From NCBI GenBank assembly GCA_016935955.1, contig JAFGPY010000073.1, forward strand, positions 1 to 16,096: DNA of 16,096 nt, written 5' to 3'. Every line of letters begins with the position of its first letter. Position 1 is the first letter of the stretch. The DNA comes from Planctomycetota bacterium. GTDB taxonomy: Bacteria > Planctomycetota > Phycisphaerae > FEN-1346 > JAACEH01. Under the pieces are notes generated by a model. It did no database searches, was not told the origin of the DNA, and saw nothing but the letters and a program-made list of their open reading frames with translations. Positions 5,291 through 13,026 of the stretch are shown here, piece by piece. A program made the position numbers and the translations under genes.

Positions 5291-7600
5291 ATGCAGCTGT
5301 CTCTAGCGCGTATCAGCCTGCTCATGGCAATCGCCGTGCTCTGTGCGACCGGTGCCCAAGCCGCAACGCTGAATGTGGGCTCTGGTGGGTACAGCACGAT
5401 TCAGAGTGCAATCGGTGCTGCAAACGACGGGGATACGATTGTCGTTGCGGCCGGGACGTATAACGAACACATCGACTTTGCGGGTAAGAGCGTGACGATC
5501 CGTAGCAGCAATCCTGACAATGCGGCTGTTGTCGCGGCGACCATCATCAATGGAACCGCCAGCGGCACGTGCGTCACGATTGCCAATGGTGAGGGCCAGG
5601 GGGCCTATCCGGCCATCCTCGAAGGCTTCACCATCACCAACGGGGCCTACACGCTGGTGTCCCCGGCGGGCGGCGGCGGCATCTACGTGGCCGGCGCCTC
5701 GCCGGTCATCCGCAAGAACGTCATTACCTTGAACCAGACGGCGGCGGACGGCGGCGGCATCTGTGTCGTCGGCGCCTCGGTCGTCGAGATCAGCGGCAAT
5801 ACCATCTCCGGCAATACGGCCGAGGGATGGGGCGGCGGCGTCTTCGTCTATGGCGAGGACGGCACGGCCGAAGTGACCGTGGTCGGCAACCGCGTTTCGG
5901 CCAACGAGGCCTCCTGGGACGGCGGCGGCATCTGCCTGTTCGAGGCCGTCGATGCCGAGGTCAAGAACAACGTCATTGATGAGAATATCGCCGACGAAGT
6001 GGGCGGCGGCATGTTCGCCGGCTACGACGTCGATGCCCAGATCGTCAACAACACGGTGGCGGCCAACGAGGCCCGCGGCGTGGATCTCGAGAGCGGCAGT
6101 GTCGTTCGCGTCGGTCGCGGCGGTGGCTTGGCCTGCTTCCAGAGCGGCACCGGGACGGCGGTCGACAGCTGTATCTTCTGGTCCAACACGGCGGCCGACG
6201 ACGGTAACGAGATTTCGCTGGAAGCCGGCGCTTATCTGGCCGTGGACTACAGCGATGTCCTGGGCGGACAGACCGGTGTCTTCGTCGAGACCGGTGGCGT
6301 CGGAACTCCGACGCTCGTCTGGGGCACGGGCAACATCGACACGTTGCCGCTGTTCGCCTCGGCGACCGACTACCACGTGCAGAGCGAGGGCGGCCGGTAC
6401 GATCCGTCCACTAGCTCGTGGGTCTACGATGCGGCCACCAGCCCCTGCATCGATGCGGGCAACCCGGTTCTGGCCTATGACGCCGAACTGGCTCCGAACG
6501 GCCACGTGGTCAACCAGGGTGCCTACGGCAACACGGCCGAGGCCTCCAAGACCCCGGTGGACGAGCCGTTCCTGACGATCGGCACGGCGCAGTTCGACAC
6601 CGAGAACAGCCTGATGTACTTCGACCTGCTGATGGAGAGTCCGAACGGGTTGACCGGACGGGTTCAGGCCTTCGGGGCCAGGGCTACGCTGAGCGGCGCC
6701 GATGCGGCCCATTTCACGGCTACCTCCGCCCCGGTGTTTGGAGCGGATGGCAGCGAGATGGCCGATCTTTGCGGCTCCGAGACGTATGCCTGGGAACCCT
6801 TCTCGATGGGTGTCACCAGCTATGCCGACGGCCCCGCGACGGTGACGTTCGGGCACAACACCAGCAACCCGTTCGAGAGCGTCTATCTCCAGAACATCGC
6901 CGCCGGAACGGTGGTCGCAAGGTTCTACTACGCTTGGGACGGCGCGGCGGTGTCGGAAGTCTTTGTGAGCATCGAAAGCTACGCCGGCGTGGATCCGGCG
7001 CCGGTGTTCGATTTCGTCGGTACGGCCCCGTCGCTGTTCGCGACGGTCCTGAACGACGGCGCCAACGTGATCGTGCTGGCCGGCGATCCCGACATCTCCG
7101 TGGCCACGGAAGACGGCCTCGGCTGGGTGTATCAGAACACGGCCGGAACGCTCACCAAGGGTGGACACAAGGTGGCCCTGACCGTGACCGTGAACGATCT
7201 GAACGGCAACAACAGCGTGACGATCACGGTGACCAAGGTGCCCGGCAGCGGCGACGGCGAAGTGGACGTTCAGGCCGGCACGACGGACTTGGACAAGTTG
7301 ATCTACGGCAGCGACCGTTCGCTGGAGGCCGAGGGAACCCTGACGTTGTCGGTGGTGGCCACGGGCGACGTGGCCGGCCAGGCCGAGGTCCAGGTGCCGT
7401 TCAAGTGCCGTCTGCTCGGCGATGTCGATGACAACGGCGGCGTGGAGCCCACGGACATGAGCGCCCTGATCAACAAGCTGAACGGCCTGGACGTGAGCGG
7501 ATTCCACGCCTATGCGTTTGACATCGACTCCAATGGCGGAGCCGAGCCTGGCGACTTGAGTTTGCTGATCAATATTCTGAACAAACTGCCCGTGCCGTAA
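5291..7600 (+). CDS. Secreted right-handed beta-helix protein with C-terminal dockerin
   Basis: 769 aa. The start is ATG 5291, with AGGAG 9 nt upstream and directly followed by a signal peptide (MQLSLARISLLM to GAQA|AT); an in-frame ATG at 5186 would bury that signal and is rejected. Residues about 26-415 form a parallel beta-helix of the pectate-lyase-like/NosD type: GYSTIQSAIGAANDGDTI, then repeated GGG(I/V/M/L) turns near 127, 154, 181, 211, 238 and 277, closing with SPCIDAG (384-390) and NQGAYGNT. No catalytic set is evident, so adhesion or glycan binding is as likely as lyase activity. Residues about 427-578 are a beta domain homologous to the next gene's product. Residues about 708-766 are a type I-like dockerin with two calcium loops: D711/D713/N715/E719/D722 and D744/D746/N748/E752/D755. 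It is probably co-transcribed with the PEP-CTERM gene 89 bp downstream. Confidence 0.9.
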   Translation: MQLSLARISLLMAIAVLCATGAQAATLNVGSGGYSTIQSAIGAANDGDTIVVAAGTYNEHIDFAGKSVTIRSSNPDNAAVVAATIINGTASGTCVTIANGEGQGAYPAILEGFTITNGAYTLVSPAGGGGIYVAGASPVIRKNVITLNQTAADGGGICVVGASVVEISGNTISGNTAEGWGGGVFVYGEDGTAEVTVVGNRVSANEASWDGGGICLFEAVDAEVKNNVIDENIADEVGGGMFAGYDVDAQIVNNTVAANEARGVDLESGSVVRVGRGGGLACFQSGTGTAVDSCIFWSNTAADDGNEISLEAGAYLAVDYSDVLGGQTGVFVETGGVGTPTLVWGTGNIDTLPLFASATDYHVQSEGGRYDPSTSSWVYDAATSPCIDAGNPVLAYDAELAPNGHVVNQGAYGNTAEASKTPVDEPFLTIGTAQFDTENSLMYFDLLMESPNGLTGRVQAFGARATLSGADAAHFTATSAPVFGADGSEMADLCGSETYAWEPFSMGVTSYADGPATVTFGHNTSNPFESVYLQNIAAGTVVARFYYAWDGAAVSEVFVSIESYAGVDPAPVFDFVGTAPSLFATVLNDGANVIVLAGDPDISVATEDGLGWVYQNTAGTLTKGGHKVALTVTVNDLNGNNSVTITVTKVPGSGDGEVDVQAGTTDLDKLIYGSDRSLEAEGTLTLSVVATGDVAGQAEVQVPFKCRLLGDVDDNGGVEPTDMSALINKLNGLDVSGFHAYAFDIDSNGGAEPGDLSLLINILNKLPVP

Positions 7601-7613
7601 GGGGCGGCAGGGC

Positions 7614-7642
7614 TTGTCAAGGTACGGATGTTGTGATATCTA
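7614..7642 (+). promoter_or_regulatory. Possible weak internal promoter before the PEP-CTERM gene
   Basis: TTGTCA (7614-7619), a 17-nt spacer and TATCTA (7637-7642). The -10 match is poor (3 of 6). Its place in the short gap between two co-directional genes would allow separate expression of the anchored partner. Confidence 0.25.
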
Positions 7643-7689
7643 AGGTGATTCCGGCATCTGTTTGGAGCACTCTTTTGGGGAGGGCGAAA

Positions 7690-8388
7690 ATGAAGAAGCT
7701 TCTGAGTATCCTGGTTTTGGTTGTCTTGGCTGCACCGGCTTCTGCCGACGTTACGCTGGCGCTTCAGGATCCCGCGTGGGACACGTTTCTGGTCTATGAC
7801 TTCGATCTGGATGACTTCATATCCTACGACTGCATGTACATCGACCTGGTGATCAGCGATCTGGGTGTTCACGGCCTGGAGACGAACACCGAGAAGATCG
7901 GTGGCTTCGGCGCCCGCCTGAACCTGACCGGTGCGGATGCCGCCCGCTTCACGGGTATTGGCGACGTGCTGCGTTACAGCAAGTCCGCCGCCATGGCCAC
8001 CGCAGTGGCCCCGGACACCTATGCCTGGACGCGGACGTACTATCCGGGTTCGAACGGCTTCACCCAGGGCGTGCTGTCCGAAGGCGCTGCGGGCTACGTG
8101 ACCTTCGGTCACAATGCCGCGGATCAGACGGAGCTCGTTCGGTTCCGCGATCTGCAGGTTGGCGACGTGGTGGCTCGGTTCGTGTTCGTGGACTCGAACT
8201 ACATGTCGGCGATCACGGACCTGCAGTTCTCGCTCCAGAGCTATGCCGCGATTTACGATGCCGCCGTCTTCACGCTGTCCGACGGCACGTCGGAAGTCTA
8301 CGGCTACCTGGAAGTCATTCCCGAGCCGGCCACGATGGGCCTGCTGGGTCTGGGTCTGCTGGGTCTGGTTACGCGTCGCAAGAAGTAA
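7690..8388 (+). CDS. PEP-CTERM sorted surface protein
   Basis: 232 aa. The start is ATG 7690 behind GGAGGG, immediately followed by a signal peptide (MKKLLSILVLVVLAAPASA|DV); the longer in-frame start at 7633 would place the signal internally. The C-terminus is a textbook PEP-CTERM tail: PEP at 211-213, a hydrophobic Gly/Leu segment, then RRKK at the end. Such tails are recognised by exosortase (EpsH-type) and direct processing at the cell surface (family knowledge). The body (about 20-205) is one beta-rich domain. Its landmarks, the FGARLNLTGADAARFT stretch (73-88), TYAW (110-113), VTFGHN (137-142), VARF (161-164) and LQSYA (182-186), are matched in order in residues 427-578 of the upstream dockerin protein. 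A role as membrane-linked partner of that protein is inferred. Transcription ends at the terminator 83 nt downstream. Confidence 0.92.
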   Translation: MKKLLSILVLVVLAAPASADVTLALQDPAWDTFLVYDFDLDDFISYDCMYIDLVISDLGVHGLETNTEKIGGFGARLNLTGADAARFTGIGDVLRYSKSAAMATAVAPDTYAWTRTYYPGSNGFTQGVLSEGAAGYVTFGHNAADQTELVRFRDLQVGDVVARFVFVDSNYMSAITDLQFSLQSYAAIYDAAVFTLSDGTSEVYGYLEVIPEPATMGLLGLGLLGLVTRRKK

Positions 8389-8470
8389 GCGGGACGCAGT
8401 ACCTGAACGAGAAAAGAACACAGCTAGCTGTTTGCCTTCGGCAATAGCCGGCAAAGTCTGGCCAAGACGG

Positions 8471-8519
8471 GTGAGAGCCGATGTCACGCGAAAGTGTGGC
8501 AATCGGCTCTCACTTTTTT
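8471..8519 (+). terminator. Strong intrinsic terminator after the PEP-CTERM gene
   Basis: GTGAGAGCCGAT (8471-8482) and ATCGGCTCTCAC (8502-8513) form a perfect 12-bp stem. An inner CAC/GTG pairing lies in the loop, and six T follow (8514-8519). This separates the dockerin/PEP-CTERM unit from the HEAT gene. Confidence 0.92.
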
Positions 8520-8603
8520 GTTTCTCGCGGTGCCCGTGGTCCCGGTGCCGGTTCCCGGCCGTAACGTGCGGCTGATCGGGCGGGGGCGCCATCGGTGAAG
8601 AGA

Positions 8604-8662
8604 AGTCGGCGGGAACCGACTGTCGTGACCGGCGTCAAAGGTTACGGTGGCGGGGACCGAGG
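8604..8662 (+). repeat. Leader hairpin and short direct repeat
   Basis: AGTCGG (8604-8609) pairs with CCGACT (8616-8621). GGCGGGAACCGA (8608-8619) is repeated as GGCGGGGACCGA (8649-8660). Both copies lie before the ribosome binding site of the secreted HEAT gene. No factor or class is known to me. Confidence 0.3.
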
Positions 8663-8709
8663 CTCCCCGGCGAAGCGGCACGTTCCCTTCACTTCCTGGA
8701 GAAGACGAC

Positions 8710-10026
8710 ATGACGCGTATTAGAACCCTTCCTGCGGCAGCGATAGTGGCAGTGGCGATTCTGCTGGTCGCTGATACTGCCGTCGCCGATCCGAAGGCGT
8801 TGCCGCCGGGCTACCAGAAGGTCATGGCGGTGGTGAACTCGGCGGAGATGTCGAAGCCGGAGAAGGTTGCCCGGCTGAAGGCCATGGTCGCCGACGACGA
8901 GACGATGTGGCCGGCGCTGTGCCGCCTGGACACGCTGGCCCCGTCGGAGGCGGTGGGCACGGCCGCGGCGGTCCTCCGTGTGGCCGAGACGCCGCGCGAG
9001 CAGAAGCTGCGGTTGTGGCACTTCCTGTTCATCGGCAACCGGCCGCAACGTGAAGGTTTCCCGCAGGAGCTTGTCAGGGAGTTCGCCTCGTACCTGGTGG
9101 ACGCGGTGCTGGACGGCGGCGAGCGGGAGTTCTGCCGCAAGCTACCGGGGCATCCTGTCACGGCGGTGGGCGAGTATGCGTATCTGGCCAGCGACTTTGA
9201 CGGCTACAAGGGCGTCGACTTCGAGCCGTTTGAGAACGCGGACGTGGTGGCGGTGCTGATCCGGTGCCTCGACGCGCCGGACAACGTCCATGCGGAGGAC
9301 CAGGGCGATTGCCTCCGGGGAACGCCGGGCGAATCGACCGGCCGCAACACCGCGCGGCAGCAGATTCCCGTGGCCTTGGCGCGGCTCAGTGCCGTCCAGG
9401 CGGTGGAGCCGCTGCGCAGGATTCTTGACGGGCACCCGGACTGGTACCTGCGGGACAACGCCGCCTATGCTCTTGCCAGGCTGGAGCCGCCCGCGGACCA
9501 TGCGAAACTGGTCGCGCAGCTCCGGTCCCGGAGAGCCAAGGGGGCCGAGGGGCGAACGGACTTCGCGAAGGATCGCTACTATCATCTCTATGCCTGCGGC
9601 CGCGGGCTGCTTCATCGCGGCGATGACGACGGCATCGAGTTCATGGCCTTCAAGTACTCCATCTACGATTCGGTCGACGGCCTGAGCGAGATGGTCTACA
9701 TGCTCGAACAAAGGGTCATGGACTTAAGGGCCATACGCAGCCCGAAGCTGGAGGGTTTCTTCAGGCAGGCGTTCAACCACGAGCGGGTCATGAGCCTGCT
9801 GATGCTGGACGGCGGCAAGACGAAGGCGAACGACGATGGGCACTCGGTCTACGATCTGGCCCGGGCCGCGCCTCGGATCGAGGGGCTGTTCGACGAGATG
9901 TGTCGGATCATCGAGGGCAACCGTCTGGCTTCCCTGCGACCGACCCTGGAACTGATCGCCGGAAAGTCCGCGAGCGAGAGCATTCGCGGACGGGCGACGC
10001 GGTGTGTTGACGTTCTGGGAAAATAG
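8710..10026 (+). CDS. Secreted HEAT-repeat-type protein
   Basis: 438 aa. ATG 8710 has GGAG 8 nt upstream and begins a signal peptide (MTRIRTLPAA to ADTAVA|DP, about residues 1-26); the longer frame from 8647 would hide it. The mature protein is alpha-helical. The clearest HEAT-type unit is residues 220-275 (VALARLSAVQAVEPLRRIL followed by DWYLRDNAAYALARLEP), and weaker helix pairs occur near 50-95 and 345-435. No catalytic motif, lipobox, dockerin or PEP-CTERM tail is visible, so a soluble periplasmic or extracellular binding protein is the reasonable limit of the call. A terminator insulates it from the upstream genes and no clear promoter is visible in 8520-8709. It converges on the TPR gene, with 87 bp between the stop codons. 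Confidence 0.85.
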   Translation: MTRIRTLPAAAIVAVAILLVADTAVADPKALPPGYQKVMAVVNSAEMSKPEKVARLKAMVADDETMWPALCRLDTLAPSEAVGTAAAVLRVAETPREQKLRLWHFLFIGNRPQREGFPQELVREFASYLVDAVLDGGEREFCRKLPGHPVTAVGEYAYLASDFDGYKGVDFEPFENADVVAVLIRCLDAPDNVHAEDQGDCLRGTPGESTGRNTARQQIPVALARLSAVQAVEPLRRILDGHPDWYLRDNAAYALARLEPPADHAKLVAQLRSRRAKGAEGRTDFAKDRYYHLYACGRGLLHRGDDDGIEFMAFKYSIYDSVDGLSEMVYMLEQRVMDLRAIRSPKLEGFFRQAFNHERVMSLLMLDGGKTKANDDGHSVYDLARAAPRIEGLFDEMCRIIEGNRLASLRPTLELIAGKSASESIRGRATRCVDVLGK

Positions 10027-10027
10027 C

Positions 10028-10055
10028 GGCCGGCCTGTGCGATGACAGACCGGCC
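10028..10055. terminator. Hairpin between convergent genes
   Basis: GGCCGGCCTGT (10028-10038) and ACAGACCGGCC (10045-10055) form an 11-bp stem with one mismatch and a 6-nt loop, directly after the TAG at 10024-10026 and 58 nt beyond the stop of the opposing TPR gene. There is no real T-tract, so bidirectional termination is likely but not certain. Confidence 0.5.
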
Positions 10056-10113
10056 TCCGTGGTTCTCACCAATCAGCCAGTTCCCCGATCAATCAATCCC
10101 CGACCAGGCTTGG

Positions 10114-13026
10114 TCAGCCGCGCCCTCCGAGCGTCTGGGCGGTCTCGGCGGCCGCGGCCGCATGGCGGTTGTCGGGGAAGCCCGTGGCGAGCTGCTTGAA
10201 CAGCTTCACGGCGTTGGACCGCGAACCGTTGTTCTGTTCGTAGCGTGCCTGGGCATTGAGGATGTCGGGCGCCCAGATCAGCTTGTTGTACTTGGCGTTG
10301 AGAATGGCCGTGGCCTTGGCGGTCTGGCCGCGGTCGTTCGCGGCGATCAGAGCACAGGCTGCAGCCGTGATCCGCTCGTCGTTCAGATAGAACTCGGGCC
10401 ACAGGGGATAGACCTGGAGCCACAGGGCGGCATCGACGCGCTGCTGCATCCGTCGCATGCCCTCGTCGATCTGGGCGACCATGCCGTAGACCCAGCGGTG
10501 CTCGGGCAGGGGATGCTCGTGGGGTTGCGGCACGTTCGGCGTCTTGTAGGGGATGCCGCTGATGTAGCCGCGCGGGCGATTGACCGTCACCTTGGTCATC
10601 TTGTTCAGCCGTTTCTTGACCCGATCGACGAAGGCCTGCGGCTCGTTGAGCAGCAGGGCATAATCAACCATGTCCTCGGCCGTATGGGCATACAGGTAGT
10701 TGCCGTAGCCGCCGCTCATGTCGGCTTCCACGCGGTTGACCGGATGGACGCCCACGGTGCCCGAGAACAGGCCGACCGAGTACTTGCTCAGGTAGCGGAT
10801 CATCTCGTGGCCGCAGGCGCCGATCTCGTAGCCCTGGTGCCGCTTCTCGATCTCTTCGAGGAGCTTGACGGCCTGCGGGGCCTTCTTGTCGCGGGCGTAG
10901 GTGGTCGACAGGCTGATGCGGATGCGGTCGGCCTCGTCCCATCCTTCATAGCGGTTGGCCAGATTCTCCAGCAGTTTGGCCTCCTGGTCCTTCAGGTCGG
11001 CGACGACCAGGAAACGGAAGGTTTCGCCGCTCAGGGGGCGATAGAGCGGATTCGAGGCGTTGGTGCCGAGGATGCGAAGCATCTCCGTGGCCGCATCGGC
11101 CCACTTCTCCTGCCGCTCAAGCCGCCGGGCCTGGAAGGCCTCGAGGTCGGCGCCCTGCGGTCCGCTACCCAGCGACTTGCTGGCCGCAACCACGAGCTTC
11201 ACCGCGTCGTCCAGCTTGTTCTGGTTGTCGAGCGTTGCCGCGGCCGTGTGCACGTAATCGCGCCAATAGGCGCTGAAGCGATAGTTCTTGACGAGCACGT
11301 CGTAGGCCGGCCACGCCTTGTCGGGCTTGGCCACGCCGTTGAAAGCCGCACCGGAGTCGCGCAGCCAATCTTCGCTGTAGCGGAAGAAGGGATCGGCCTG
11401 GGCCCCGAGCAGGTACAACTCGGCGGCCATCTCGACCTTGTCGGCGTCTTTCAGGGCCTTGGCCAGTTCGCCGCATGCCGCGATGCCGTGCGGGCTCGAC
11501 GGGAACTCCTGCAGCAGCTTCTCGATGCGCCGCCTGGCGGCATCGACGTTGCTCTCGCCCGCAAACGTCTTGTACTCCTCGTAGACTTCCTGGGCCTTGG
11601 CTGCCGGAGTGTCCTTCGGGTCGACGTTCTGCTGCTTGCGGATCTCGTCGGACTGGGGCGACGCGGGATAGGTCTTCAGGAACTGGTCCTTCAGGGCCGC
11701 CAACTCCGCCTCGTGCGTCTTGGCGTCGAATCGCGCGAAGTACGGGTACACCGCGGCGGCCACGGAGGCGGTGTTGCCGAAGTCGGCCATGATCTTCAGC
11801 AAGGCGTCCTTGGCCTGGGCGGCATTGCCGGCGGTGATCTGGTTGCCGACGGTCCGCAGACTCGCCGACAGGGCGACGCTGCCGGCCGGGAACATCGAAG
11901 CCAGCTTGGCGTTCACCTGGTTGGCTGCAGCCGTGTCGCCGGCGGCCGTCAGCAGGGCGTACTTGGCCTCCAGCAGTTCCCTGGCCTTGGCGGGCCAGTT
12001 GGATTGGTCGAGGAGCTTGTCCAGCAGGGCCACGGCCGCCTTGGTGTTGCCGGCCTTGCCCTCGTACTCGGCCAGTTGCTGATGGTGCTCGGGCAGGACG
12101 AAGATGCCGTACTTGTCGATGGCTTTCTTCAGTTCAGCGGCGGCTTCGGCCCACTTTTCCTGCTTGGCCAGGATGCCGGGCCGGGCCTCGAGGGCGCAGT
12201 AGGCGGCGTACTCGGACTTCGGCCGCAGCTTCTCCAGGGCGTCGGTCTTCTTCATCGCCGCTTCGTGCGAGTCGGCCCGCCGCAGGTACGTGATCTCCAG
12301 CAGGGCGAGCACCGGATAGACCGGCATGCGATTGTCCACGGCCTCGGCCGCGCCGCCCCAGATCTTGGCCAGGCTCTCGAAGTCCTTGCGTCCGCTGGAG
12401 CCGCGCTGGATCATGTTGATCATGCCGCCCATGCCCTCGGCCGGCGTTTCGGCCAGGGCGCGACTGAGCAGGGCATCGGCGTTCTCGGTCTGGCCGTCCT
12501 GGACGAGCGCCTGGGCCAGCCGCTGCACGACGTCGCTGAAATGGGACTGGGCCCAGTAGGTGTCGAGATACGTTTCCAGCAGGCTGATGCGATTCTTGAC
12601 CGGGACCTTGCTGTCGCGGGCGGTGGCGCGTTCCACTTCCGACCAGAGCATCAGCACGTTGTACTGGCTGTTGGGGAACGTCTTGCGCATAGCCTCGAAC
12701 ATTCTCTTGCCGTCGGTGGTGCCGGGGCCGCCGTAGTAGACGCATGCCTTGGCCAGGGCTTCGGGGACCAGTTCGCTGGTGGGATGGTCCTTGACGAGCG
12801 ACTCGTACAGGTCGGCGGCTTCGCGGCCGCGGCCCGTCTGCCACAGGGCCTCGGCGTCACTGAACATCTTCTGGGCCTTCTGGGCCTTGGTCAGCGGCTG
12901 GGGCTGTTGCTCCTTCTGCTGATTGTCCTGCTGATCGCGCCGCGTGTTGCGCTGGGCCGCCGCGGGAACGGTAAGGGCCGCAAGCATGCTCACGGCCAGA
13001 GCGATCGTCACGTACCATCGGGTCAT
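10114..13026 (-). CDS. Exported TPR-type repeat protein
   Basis: 970 aa. ATG 13026-13024 with GGAGGG about 6 nt upstream; a signal peptide covers residues 1-24 (MTRWYVTIAL to PAAA|QR) and is followed by a Gln-rich linker (about 31-43). The remainder is alpha-helical with tetratricopeptide-like units: 53-82 (AEALWQTGRGREAADLYESL then KDHPTS), 286-307 (KQEKWAEAAAELKKAIDKYG), 315-342, and a last one near 925-965 (YEQNNGSRSNAVKLFKQLAT). Several read like the BamD/YbgF type, with helix pairs spaced by FP or HP turns. A stretch near residues 740-860 does not fit the TPR pattern and is unassigned. TPR arrays usually mediate protein-protein assembly. The start overlaps the stop of the DUF4159 gene (ATGA at 13026-13023), so the two proteins are made together by translational coupling and may form a complex. 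Confidence 0.85.
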   Translation of the reverse strand: MTRWYVTIALAVSMLAALTVPAAAQRNTRRDQQDNQQKEQQPQPLTKAQKAQKMFSDAEALWQTGRGREAADLYESLVKDHPTSELVPEALAKACVYYGGPGTTDGKRMFEAMRKTFPNSQYNVLMLWSEVERATARDSKVPVKNRISLLETYLDTYWAQSHFSDVVQRLAQALVQDGQTENADALLSRALAETPAEGMGGMINMIQRGSSGRKDFESLAKIWGGAAEAVDNRMPVYPVLALLEITYLRRADSHEAAMKKTDALEKLRPKSEYAAYCALEARPGILAKQEKWAEAAAELKKAIDKYGIFVLPEHHQQLAEYEGKAGNTKAAVALLDKLLDQSNWPAKARELLEAKYALLTAAGDTAAANQVNAKLASMFPAGSVALSASLRTVGNQITAGNAAQAKDALLKIMADFGNTASVAAAVYPYFARFDAKTHEAELAALKDQFLKTYPASPQSDEIRKQQNVDPKDTPAAKAQEVYEEYKTFAGESNVDAARRRIEKLLQEFPSSPHGIAACGELAKALKDADKVEMAAELYLLGAQADPFFRYSEDWLRDSGAAFNGVAKPDKAWPAYDVLVKNYRFSAYWRDYVHTAAATLDNQNKLDDAVKLVVAASKSLGSGPQGADLEAFQARRLERQEKWADAATEMLRILGTNASNPLYRPLSGETFRFLVVADLKDQEAKLLENLANRYEGWDEADRIRISLSTTYARDKKAPQAVKLLEEIEKRHQGYEIGACGHEMIRYLSKYSVGLFSGTVGVHPVNRVEADMSGGYGNYLYAHTAEDMVDYALLLNEPQAFVDRVKKRLNKMTKVTVNRPRGYISGIPYKTPNVPQPHEHPLPEHRWVYGMVAQIDEGMRRMQQRVDAALWLQVYPLWPEFYLNDERITAAACALIAANDRGQTAKATAILNAKYNKLIWAPDILNAQARYEQNNGSRSNAVKLFKQLATGFPDNRHAAAAAETAQTLGGRG

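Noticed and set aside
5303..7507. 734-aa minus-strand frame opposite the beta-helix/dockerin gene
   Set aside because: It lacks domain features and is fully explained as a shadow of a well-supported gene.
7587..7610. Terminator right after the dockerin gene
   Set aside because: Only a 5-bp CTGCC/GGCAG stem and no T-run; read-through into the PEP-CTERM gene is more likely.
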